This document shows, piece after piece, positions 28,006-34,324 of a DNA stretch of 35,128 nt (within the stretch, counting starts at the first letter, position 1; every line of letters starts with the position of its first letter). The notes under the pieces are model-generated. The model saw only the letters and a program-made list of their open reading frames with translations, had not been told where the DNA came from and ran no database searches. The translations under genes were made by a program, and so were the position numbers. This stretch comes from a virus: IMG/VR virus record IMGVR_UViG_3300048997_000093, positions 1-35,128 of that record; one strand, 5' to 3'.

Positions 28006-28301
28006 CGGTGTCTCCCTTGGGTTGGGGCTTTCTTCACGACGAGCTTGCCGGGGATCCGGGTCTCGTCAACGGTCAGCGGCCGGTATGCCGCTGAGCCGTA
28101 GATCACGCGGGGGTGGATGAGGATGTGGTCGCGGATCAGGATCTCGATCAGGTCCGCCCAGTACGGGCCGAGCGGCGGCGCGGCAGTCGCGAGCTGCGCG
28201 GCCGGGCGCACCCCGGCTGACTTGGGCCGCCAGCCCTGCGGTGACCAGACGATCAGTCCCCGGCGGGCGGCCTCGACCAGCATCTGCATGTCAGCGGTCA
28301 C
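28002..28301 (-). CDS. Hypothetical protein
   Basis: 99 residues from GTG at 28301 (GTGA overlap). ADMQMLVEAARRGLIVWSPQ is helical; then APPLGPYWADLIEILIRDHI, LIHPRVIYGSAAYRPLTVDE. Between exonuclease and recT. No family is recognised. Confidence 0.55.
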   Translation of the reverse strand: MTADMQMLVEAARRGLIVWSPQGWRPKSAGVRPAAQLATAAPPLGPYWADLIEILIRDHILIHPRVIYGSAAYRPLTVDETRIPGKLVVKKAPTQGRHR

Positions 28302-28513
28302 GGCTCGACGTAATCCGCGCACTGGGCGCACAGCGGCAGCTCGGCCGCGTGCTCGTGCTCGCGTTGGGTGCCGGTCCCCATCCACATGCGGCCGAGCGGA
28401 CCGCCGAGCCCGCACAGGCTGTTGCCCTGGTTGACCGAGTCGTTGGGGTCGAGCAGATGCGCCTTGCGTGACCGGTTGGAGGCGTACACCCGGGAGCACT
28501 CAGCCAGCTTCAC
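28298..28513 (-). CDS. Small Cys-containing hypothetical protein
   Basis: 71 residues from GTG at 28513. KLAECSRVYASNRSRKAHLL, then CGLGGPLGRMWMGTG and LPLCAQCADYVEP: one CxxC plus two Cys. Possibly a zinc-binding module. Not recognised. It overlaps the previous gene by 14 bases. Confidence 0.55.
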   Translation of the reverse strand: MKLAECSRVYASNRSRKAHLLDPNDSVNQGNSLCGLGGPLGRMWMGTGTQREHEHAAELPLCAQCADYVEP

Positions 28514-28910
28514 TGGGCTCCTCCTCGATCATGATGAACGCGCCCGGCCACGCCGGGCGGTACTCCGAGCCCGGGGCGTAGACGTGCGCACCCTTCAAGC
28601 GGCCCTCGCGGATCACGAGCATGCCGGTCTGGGCGTCGGCATCGGACCGGAGCAGGTCCACGTCGATGCCGATGGCGACTCGATCATCGGGGTAGCGCTC
28701 GGCGCCGGTGTAGGCCCCGGTGCCCCAGAGCTGCCCGCCGTGGCGGTCCACCGACTCGATCGTGCCGACCAGCAGGGCCGGCTCAGGCAGCGTGAACAGC
28801 GGCAGCGGCCACGCCATGCTCCAGGTGATCGAGCCGGGCTCCAGGATCCGCCCGTCCTCGGTCGGCGCAGCCTCGAACGCGATCGGGCCGGCCCAGCGGC
28901 GCCCGGTCAT
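28500..28910 (-). CDS. Hypothetical beta-rich protein
   Basis: 136 residues from ATG at 28910 (ATGA overlap). GPIAFEAAPTEDGRILEPGS, ITWSMAWPLPLFTLPEPALL, VGTIESVDRHGGQLWGTGAY, then a C-terminal REGRLKGAHVYAPG: all-beta with many Gly/Pro, resembling the small prohead-protease-like or caudo-head fold proteins of phages, but no catalytic set is visible. It follows the exonuclease gene. Function unknown. Confidence 0.5.
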   Translation of the reverse strand: MTGRRWAGPIAFEAAPTEDGRILEPGSITWSMAWPLPLFTLPEPALLVGTIESVDRHGGQLWGTGAYTGAERYPDDRVAIGIDVDLLRSDADAQTGMLVIREGRLKGAHVYAPGSEYRPAWPGAFIMIEEEPSEAG

Positions 28911-29962
28911 GCCCAGGTCCAGGTGCGGCGGTAGCGAAGCTCGCCCAGCGCCTCGGGGTGTGCCTCGATCAGCGCGGCCAGCCCCTTGTTGTCGATCTTG
29001 CGCGCCGGGCGGGAGTAGTCCTCGAACCACTCGGGGTGCCGTCGCTGCCACGCCTGGTCCGCGCCGTCGATCTGCTTGCCCGGCTTCCACGTCGCGATCG
29101 GCGTGCCGTCCGGCCACGCCAGCTCGCTCGCGTTGCCGGCCCGGGTCTGGAGCAGCGCGACCAGCCCGTCGTACTCGGCCTTGGCGGCGGCCAGCTCGAC
29201 GTAGAGCTTGCGCGCCCGGCGCACCGCGTCGGCGTCCTCATCGGGCAACAACGCGACCGCGTCGACCGGGTCTCGGTAGAGCTGCTTGGGCAGCTCAGTC
29301 GACTTCTCCGACGGCGCCGGGGGGACGTCGGCCACCACGTGGGTGGACCACCAGTGGTCGGCCCGGGTGAACATCGCCCGGATCAGCTCCTCGTCGCGGT
29401 CCATCCGCCGGTGCAGCGGCCGGAACCGGGGGCCGAGCGCCACGAAGTGGATGTGCCCTCGTCCGGTGACGGCGAGCTGCCACTGGCCCTGGAACTGGAA
29501 CCCGGTCGGGACGGTGTCGTTGCCGTCGTCGTCGAACCACTCGTCGAAGCTGGACTGCACCTTGGCCTCGATCAGGCACTTGCCGGCGGGGCAGATCGAC
29601 AGGGAGTCGACCGTGGCCCCGCCCTGCGGGAACACCCGGGAGCGCATCAGGCCCTGCCGGCGGGTGGCGACCGGGAACGGCGCCTGCCGGTCGGCCCAGA
29701 ACTTGATGATCTCCCGCTCGAACGCCCGGCCCCGGGCCATCGACTCGTTCTCCAGCTCCTCATCGAGCCGGCCTGTCTTGTCGGCCCACAGACCGAATTC
29801 GTCCTTGTAGCCGTGGCCGAACAGCACCGCGACGTCGGAGGCGCCGAGTAGCTTGCGGCGCTCGGCGCGCCACACGTCCAGGTCGACGTCCACGGAGCAG
29901 ACGAGCGTGCCTCCTGGGCAGGACCAGGGCCGGGCGATGCCGGCCAGATCAGGATGCGTCAT
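28907..29962 (-). CDS. YqaJ/lambda-exonuclease-type recombination nuclease
   Basis: 351 residues from ATG at 29962 with AAGGGAG upstream. RRKLLGASDVAVLFGHGYKD (36-55), ARGRAFEREIIKFWA, then TVDSL with D119, LIEAKV with E132 and K134, and FQFQGQWQLAVTGRGHIHFV (155-174) are the YqaJ-type PD-(D/E)xK nuclease motifs. It degrades one strand from double-strand ends to supply the RecT substrate. The C-terminal third is helical and aromatic. Functions with recT in phage recombination. Confidence 0.85.
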   Translation of the reverse strand: MTHPDLAGIARPWSCPGGTLVCSVDVDLDVWRAERRKLLGASDVAVLFGHGYKDEFGLWADKTGRLDEELENESMARGRAFEREIIKFWADRQAPFPVATRRQGLMRSRVFPQGGATVDSLSICPAGKCLIEAKVQSSFDEWFDDDGNDTVPTGFQFQGQWQLAVTGRGHIHFVALGPRFRPLHRRMDRDEELIRAMFTRADHWWSTHVVADVPPAPSEKSTELPKQLYRDPVDAVALLPDEDADAVRRARKLYVELAAAKAEYDGLVALLQTRAGNASELAWPDGTPIATWKPGKQIDGADQAWQRRHPEWFEDYSRPARKIDNKGLAALIEAHPEALGELRYRRTWTWA

Positions 29963-29968
29963 TGCGGT

Positions 29969-30028
29969 CTCCCTTGGGGTGGGGTTGTGCTCCGAGTATG
30001 GAGCGGGGGGCAGACAGTTTTGCTGCCC
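29969..30028 (-). promoter_or_regulatory. Promoter region for exonuclease operon
   Basis: The leader CCCCACCCCAAGGGAG (29969-29984) matches those of other operons. The 17-bp operator is replaced by GGGCAG-N9-CTGCCC (30008-30028, perfect 6-bp arms). CATACT on the minus strand is a possible -10, also inside a GCTCC/GGAGC inverted repeat. No good -35 is seen. Control may differ from the other operons. Confidence 0.5.
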
Positions 30029-30046
30029 AGTCGGCGTCGAGCCCGG

Positions 30047-30328
30047 TCAGCGGCCCCGGGTCGCGGCGTAGATGCACAGCGCACCGAAGGCGATGACGCA
30101 CCAGATGCCGAGCACGCCGAGCATCCAGTGCCAGATCGTCCACCCGCGCGGTGGCGTGGGGTCGGCCTCGGCGGGGTCGTAGCGCCATCGGGTGATCACC
30201 AGCCTCTCGGTGCAGGGCCACTCGCCCTCGGGCGTCCAGCCGCAGTGTGGCGGGCTGGGCGGACCGAACGGGGCAGGTTCGACGCGGCCCGGGTGGACGG
30301 GACAGCCGTACACGGGGTAGTAGCTCAC
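30047..30328 (-). CDS. Small protein with C-terminal membrane helix
   Basis: 93 residues from GTG at 30328 (GTGA overlap). YYPVYGCPVHPGRVEPAPFG and PPSPPHCGWTPEGEWPCTER (four Cys) precede hydrophobic WTIWHWMLGVLGIWCVIAFG, ALCIYAATRGR. Probably tail-anchored, with a soluble domain facing the cytoplasm. Not recognised. Confidence 0.55.
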   Translation of the reverse strand: MSYYPVYGCPVHPGRVEPAPFGPPSPPHCGWTPEGEWPCTERLVITRWRYDPAEADPTPPRGWTIWHWMLGVLGIWCVIAFGALCIYAATRGR

Positions 30329-30633
30329 CAGGCCCGGCCCGGGTGGCGGTAGCCGAGCTGGCGCAGCTCGGCGAGGTTGGGCAGCTCGGTGAGGGTGCGG
30401 GCCAGCCGCTCGTCCAGCTCGGCCTCCACAACCGCCCGGGCGTGCACCAGCCGGGCCAGCAGCGCCTCGGACTCGGCCGTGGCCGGCGACGGCACGGAGG
30501 CGAACGCGGCGATGCGGGCCGGGAGCTGTTCCTTGGCGCGGCACAGCCATTCGGTGGAGTGCTCGCGGAGCTGGTCGGGGTGCGGCCTGGTCAGGTCGGT
30601 CAGGTCGATCACGCCGTACTCGCGGTGGCCCAT
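30325..30633 (-). CDS. Hypothetical helical protein
   Basis: 102 residues from ATG at 30633. EYGVIDLTDLTRPHPDQLRE, HSTEWLCRAKEQLPARIAAF, then ARLVHARAVVEAELDERLAR and LTELPNLAELRQLGYRHPGR. The late helical region has coiled-coil spacing. Not recognised. Confidence 0.55.
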   Translation of the reverse strand: MGHREYGVIDLTDLTRPHPDQLREHSTEWLCRAKEQLPARIAAFASVPSPATAESEALLARLVHARAVVEAELDERLARTLTELPNLAELRQLGYRHPGRAW

Positions 30634-31064
30634 CAGTCCTCCTTGGTCCAGTAGCCGTAGACGCAGCGGGTGCCGTCGCGGCTGGAGTCGTGGGTGTCGT
30701 GCAGCACCCCGTCGATGACGGCGGCGACGTGCTTGGACATCTGCACGATGACCCGCCCGGCGGGCAGCTCGCCGTCGCGAACGTGGACAGTGGTGCCGGT
30801 GCCGATGCCCATCGTCGGCGTCCAGCGCCAGCCGAGATCGGCCAGCGCGGCACGGGTGATGTCCTTGTGGATGCCGGTGCGGGCGCCCTCGTTCTTGCGG
30901 CGCTCCTTGCGGTCACGGGCGCGGGCGTTCAGGTCGTCGTAGACCTCGCGGTAGTCCAGGTCGGCGGCGATGGCGATGGCGCGGGTGACGCAGTCCCCGG
31001 CGGTGCCTCGGAAGCCGGCAGCAGCGCGGCCGCCGTCGTCGTGGACCCACTCGATGCCGCTCAC
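30633..31064 (-). CDS. Papain-like-fold hypothetical protein
   Basis: 143 residues. A conserved-looking Cys (GDCVTRAIAIA, C25), then RTGIHKDITRAALADLGWRW, a His (VQMSKHVAAVIDGVLHD, H112) and D123 in the next segment give a C/H/D order like papain- or C39-type cysteine peptidases. The same pattern is known to me from many phage hypothetical proteins. Whether it is active is unknown; it could process a phage or host protein. Confidence 0.6.
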   Translation of the reverse strand: MSGIEWVHDDGGRAAAGFRGTAGDCVTRAIAIAADLDYREVYDDLNARARDRKERRKNEGARTGIHKDITRAALADLGWRWTPTMGIGTGTTVHVRDGELPAGRVIVQMSKHVAAVIDGVLHDTHDSSRDGTRCVYGYWTKED

Positions 31065-31300
31065 GTCTCGGCCCCGATGTGCACAGCCTTGGCGGCGGCG
31101 ATGGTGGGCGCCGTCATGCGGACGATGTCGACCTGGGCCTCACCCGGGGCGAGCCGGTTCAGTCCGGCCTCGATCTTGTATCGGGCGGTGCTGGCCAGCT
31201 CGACGTCGCGGAAGTGCCCGTGCGCTGAGACGAGCAGCGTGCCGTCCTCCATGTTCGAGGTCACCACGACCGTCCAGTAGGCGCGGGTCGGGGCCGGCAT
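31061..31300 (-). CDS. Hypothetical protein
   Basis: 79 residues from ATG at 31300, overlapping the previous stop by one base. A beta-rich start AYWTVVVTSNMEDGTLLVSA, then HGHFRDVELASTARYKIEAG and a C-terminal helix. Not recognised. Confidence 0.55.
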   Translation of the reverse strand: MPAPTRAYWTVVVTSNMEDGTLLVSAHGHFRDVELASTARYKIEAGLNRLAPGEAQVDIVRMTAPTIAAAKAVHIGAET

Positions 31301-31650
31301 CACGCACCGCCCTTCGCGGTCGCCTCGCGGGCCGGCAGGCACCACAGCTTCCAGGTGGTGCCGCGCACCCCGAGCGGGTCGGTCTCAGGCAGCCGGGTGG
31401 TGTTGGGCATCTTGTCGATCTCGCGCCACTCGCGCAGCGCCGTCTCCCGCATGAGCCCGGAGTAGCGGTGCGCCGCGATGACTCGGCCGCCACGCAGCCA
31501 CACCACCCAGGTGACCGGGCGTGCGGTGAAATCGGTCTTGGCGCCGTCGGAGGCTTGGCCGTCGAACCGGCCGACGAGCACGACGTTGCCGTCGGCGTCG
31601 GTCGCGCGGAACACGTCGGCCAGCCGCGACTTCATGTACGGGGTGTTCAT
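31300..31650 (-). CDS. Hypothetical protein
   Basis: 116 residues from ATG at 31650 (TGATG overlap). RLADVFRATDADGNVVLVGR, then TDFTARPVTWVVWLRGGRVI and a C-terminal WKLWCLPAREATAKGGA. Mainly beta, with several Trp. Not recognised. Confidence 0.55.
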   Translation of the reverse strand: MNTPYMKSRLADVFRATDADGNVVLVGRFDGQASDGAKTDFTARPVTWVVWLRGGRVIAAHRYSGLMRETALREWREIDKMPNTTRLPETDPLGVRGTTWKLWCLPAREATAKGGA

Positions 31651-31814
31651 CACAGCCCCCGGCGGGACAGGCCACGGCCGAGCGCGCGGCGGAACGAGCG
31701 GCGCAGCAGCCGGGGCAGCAGCGTGCCGCGCTGCGCGGCCTGGTAGTCGCCGATGGTGCGCTGGGCGAGGTACAGGTTGCGGCGGAACGACTCCAGCCCG
31801 GAGCGGCGGGCCAT
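31650..31814 (-). CDS. Small very basic protein
   Basis: 54 residues from ATG at 31814. ARRSGLESFRRNLYLAQRTI, then GDYQAAQRGTLLPRLLRRSF, RRALGRGLSRRGL: a highly basic amphipathic helix pair. Similar small Arg-rich proteins occur in actinophage early operons. It fits exactly between two genes with TGATG junctions. Confidence 0.6.
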   Translation of the reverse strand: MARRSGLESFRRNLYLAQRTIGDYQAAQRGTLLPRLLRRSFRRALGRGLSRRGL

Positions 31815-32053
31815 CACAGCTCACCGGCCCGGAGCTGGGCGTGGACGTCGGCGAGCTTGACGCCGGTGAGCAGCGAGATGGCCTGCTCCCAGCCGATCAT
31901 CATCCCGGCGGCGAACATGTCCTGCTCGCGCGGCAGCAGCCCGGCGCGCTTCTCGGCGCGGTGCCAGCGAGCGGCCAGCTCCTCGACGGCGGCGAGGCTC
32001 TGCTGCGCGGCGTCGGCCAGCGGCTGGAGCTGCGCCCATGCCTGTGCGTTCAT
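31814..32053 (-). CDS. Small helical protein, first gene of the operon
   Basis: 79 residues from ATG at 32053 with AAGGGAG upstream. AQAWAQLQPLADAAQQSLAA, then AEKRAGLLPREQDMFAAGMM, IGWEQAISLLTGVKLADVHA. All helical; the second half resembles an actinophage protein seen near early promoters, with function unknown. Confidence 0.55.
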   Translation of the reverse strand: MNAQAWAQLQPLADAAQQSLAAVEELAARWHRAEKRAGLLPREQDMFAAGMMIGWEQAISLLTGVKLADVHAQLRAGEL

Positions 32054-32059
32054 GCGGAT

Positions 32060-32118
32060 CTCCCTTGGGTGGGGGTCTGGTCAAGCAAGACAATAGTCTG
32101 GGCGGGCAAGTCCAGCAA
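32060..32118 (-). promoter_or_regulatory. Promoter with 17-bp operator and leader
   Basis: Minus strand: -35 TTGCTG (32113-32118), exactly 17 bases, -10 TATTGT (32090-32095). Operator GTCTGGTCAAGCAAGAC at 32075-32091. CCCCACCCAAGGGAG (32060-32074) leads to the 32053 start. This is the best example of the whole set and probably a main early leftward promoter. Confidence 0.8.
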
Positions 32119-32148
32119 TGCGGGCGCGTGAGCCCGCTGCGAGCCGAC

Positions 32149-32209
32149 TTGACGAGGCGATCTTGGCACCGCCAGTCTGTGGCTCCCAGACACGTCCCCA
32201 CCCAGGAGA
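32149..32209 (+). promoter_or_regulatory. Plus-strand operator and probable promoter for the HNH gene
   Basis: -35 TTGACG (32149-32154) then 17 bases to a poor -10 (32172-32177, CCAGTC). Operator GTCTGTGGCTCCCAGAC at 32175-32191, exactly 100 bases from the operator at 32075. CCCCACCCAGGAG (32197-32209) is the leader with ribosome binding site for 32214. The weak -10 suggests activation or tight control. Confidence 0.55.
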
Positions 32210-32213
32210 CCCG

Positions 32214-32657
32214 ATGCTCGCGACACTCGACCGGCTGACAGGGCGCGCCGAGCGCTCCCCTGCCCCGGCCCACGTGCCAGCCGTGCTCGGGCCGTGCCTG
32301 ATCTGGACGGGCTGCCTCGACGGCGCCGGCTACGGCCAGATCACCGTCGAGGGCCGCGACCAGCGCACCCACCGGGTGGCCTGGATCGAGCGCCACGGAC
32401 CGATCCCATTCGGGCTGATGGTGCTGCACCGCTGCGACGTCCGGCCCTGCATCGCCGACTGGCACCTTTGGCTGGGCACGCGCGCCGACAATATGGCCGA
32501 CATGGTGGCCAAGAGCCGCGCCGGCAGCGGGCACGGCGCCGAAACCCACTGCCCTGCTGGGCATCTCTACGACGAGGCCAACACTTACCGATATCCCGTC
32601 ACGGGGTATCGGTCTTGCCGGCAATGCCGCCGAGACGCTGCCCGGGCCGGGGGGTGA
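32214..32657 (+). CDS. HNH homing-type endonuclease
   Basis: 147 residues from ATG at 32214. The core CLIWTGCLDGAGYGQITVEG, THRVAWIERHGPIPFGLMVL, HRCDVRPCIADWHLWLGTRA, DNMADMVAKSR is an HNH nuclease with its zinc-type Cys pairs; the tail HCPAGHLYDEANTYRYPVTG and CRQCRRD adds a second zinc finger. A common phage accessory nuclease that may be a mobile homing enzyme. It reads opposite to the surrounding genes. Confidence 0.85.
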   Translation: MLATLDRLTGRAERSPAPAHVPAVLGPCLIWTGCLDGAGYGQITVEGRDQRTHRVAWIERHGPIPFGLMVLHRCDVRPCIADWHLWLGTRADNMADMVAKSRAGSGHGAETHCPAGHLYDEANTYRYPVTGYRSCRQCRRDAARAGG

Positions 32658-32714
32658 TTTCGGACCCCACCCAAGGACTCGCGACATCACCCGCAACCCA
32701 ACCCGGGCAGCGTC
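32634..32714. repeat. Nested inverted repeat between HNH and secreted-protein genes
   Basis: gacgctgcccggg (32634-32646) faces cccgggcagcgtc (32702-32714) perfectly over 13 bp; inside, gggtgat (32652-32658) faces atcaccc (32686-32692). The central loop carries CCCCACCCAAGGA, the start-associated motif, but with no start codon at useful spacing. It overlaps the HNH stop and may form a long RNA hairpin controlling the next gene. Confidence 0.55.
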
Positions 32715-32753
32715 CCAAGCATAGGGGCGCGCCCACCATCGAGAGGAACCACC

Positions 32754-33761
32754 ATGAAGATCCGAGCCCTGCTCGCGGGCATCGCGCTCGCGACGGGGGT
32801 GGCGGCCACAGCCGGTCTCGCACATGCCGGCGCCTGGACTGCCAGCCTCAATGGCGAAGGCTCCTGCGAGCCCGCGCCGCGCACCGCCACCGACACGTGG
32901 GTCGTGACCTGGGGTTACACCAACACCGAGGACAGCCCCGACCACGCGTTCATCACTGCCGAGTCCGACCAGCACTCCGGTGATCAGCAGCTCATCGGCC
33001 ACGAACTGGCCAGCGGCCAGGGCGGATTCCTCGTCGTCTCGTACCCGGCGAGCGCGGCCAGCGACACCCTGTCGGTGACGTTCACCTGGAAGAACGCGAA
33101 GGGCCACGTCGACGACCACAAGACGGTCACCGCGACCGTGCACCAGCCCAAGGGCTGCGACGTGTACGTCCCGCCGACCGTGCCCGAGCCGGGCTGGACG
33201 CAGCAGGTCTGCGACGTCGACCACGGCGGCATCGCCACCCCGGCGAGCTACACCACCACGGCAGTGGCCGGGGTGCACTACGACGTCACCGACGACGCCG
33301 GGGCGCACTCCAACGTGCCGGCCGGTACGCACACGGTGCCGTTCCTGAATCAGCAGGACACCACCGTCTACGTGCAGGCGTGGGATGACACCCAGGGCGG
33401 CCTGATCCACCAGTGGACCCACGTGTTCAGCTACGCCACCTGCCCGAAGCCGGTGACCAGCACGCCGCCACCCCCGCCGTCATCGTCCAGCTCGAACGTG
33501 CCCCCGCCAGTGACCAGCTCCAGCCACACGCCGGTGCACAGCCAGCCGAAGTCCACTGCTGCCAAGCATGTCGCCGTCTCGACGTCGAGCGCCCCCGCGC
33601 CGGCCCCGAGCACGTCGAGCAGCCCCGCAGCAGCGTTGGCCTCCACCGGCACCAGCTACCCGGCCGGCAAGGCGGCCCTGATCGGGCTCGCAGCCGTCCT
33701 GGCCGGTCTCGGCCTGCTCACCGGCGGGTGGTTCATGACCCGCACCCGGCGCAGCCACTAG
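32754..33761 (+). CDS. Secreted, sortase-anchored surface protein
   Basis: 335 residues from ATG with GAGAGGAACC upstream. A signal peptide (KIRALLAGIALATGVAATAG, cleavage expected after AHA at about 25); a beta-rich region to about residue 225 with WTASLNGEGSC and WVVTWGYTNTEDSPDHAFIT; a Pro/Ser/Thr stalk (about 225-290); then LASTG at 295-299 (LPxTG-like), a hydrophobic helix and TRTRRSH. It should be fixed to the host wall by sortase. Such a protein could alter phage adsorption or protect the lysogen. Confidence 0.85.
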   Translation: MKIRALLAGIALATGVAATAGLAHAGAWTASLNGEGSCEPAPRTATDTWVVTWGYTNTEDSPDHAFITAESDQHSGDQQLIGHELASGQGGFLVVSYPASAASDTLSVTFTWKNAKGHVDDHKTVTATVHQPKGCDVYVPPTVPEPGWTQQVCDVDHGGIATPASYTTTAVAGVHYDVTDDAGAHSNVPAGTHTVPFLNQQDTTVYVQAWDDTQGGLIHQWTHVFSYATCPKPVTSTPPPPPSSSSSNVPPPVTSSSHTPVHSQPKSTAAKHVAVSTSSAPAPAPSTSSSPAAALASTGTSYPAGKAALIGLAAVLAGLGLLTGGWFMTRTRRSH

Positions 33762-33786
33762 TCGATCTGGCCTCCCTTGGAAGGGC

Positions 33787-33820
33787 AGCGGCCCCGCACC
33801 GTAATGGGTGCGGGGCCGCT
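33787..33820 (+). terminator. Strong hairpin terminator
   Basis: agcggccccgcacc (33787-33800) pairs perfectly with ggtgcggggccgct (33807-33820) over 14 bp around a 6-base loop, followed by gtcgtttcccc. It ends the plus-strand unit and faces the convergent holin gene. The rest of 33762-33967 shows no gene. Confidence 0.8.
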
Positions 33821-33967
33821 GTCGTTTCCCCAAGGTTGACGCCCGGTCAGGATACCGGCGCCGATCCAGGCGGGCCGCCCCGGCTGCTCGGCCAGCCCAG
33901 GCGACCCCGTGCGCCCCACCATCATGCGGGGCCATCGGGCGCTTGTCCGAGACGCGCCAATCGGTAG

Positions 33968-34312
33968 TCAGGTCGGCGGCGCGGTGGTGATCACCATAGC
34001 TTGCCCGTCGGCCGTCGGCGTAGCGGTAATCGTCGCCGACGGCGCCACGTAGATCGGCTTCTGCGGTGAGCCGATCAGCCACCCGAGCTGGGGCCACTTG
34101 TGCTCCAGCACCCGCGCGAGCAGCCACCACAGATAGGCCAGCACCAGCCCGAACAGTGCCGAGAGGATCTGCTCGGCACGGGTGGTGTCAATGCCCAGCC
34201 CGGACAGCAGAGCCGGCACGACGGGCAGCGACAGCAGCCAGCCGACGATCATCGGGACGCCGGTGCGCAGGGCCGAGGCGATCAGGTTGTTGCGGACGAA
34301 GCCGTCGAGCAC
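33968..34312 (-). CDS. Holin
   Basis: 114 residues from GTG at 34312 with GGGAGG upstream. Two hydrophobic helices: SALRTGVPMIVGWLLSLPVV (about 13-32) and ILSALFGLVLAYLWWLLARV (about 49-68), joined by a short loop; the C-terminal third is soluble and Thr-rich. Size, topology and place beside the endolysin fit a holin, which opens the cell membrane at lysis. The family is not fixed. Confidence 0.7.
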   Translation of the reverse strand: MLDGFVRNNLIASALRTGVPMIVGWLLSLPVVPALLSGLGIDTTRAEQILSALFGLVLAYLWWLLARVLEHKWPQLGWLIGSPQKPIYVAPSATITATPTADGQAMVITTAPPT

Positions 34313-34324
34313 GGTGGGCCTCCC

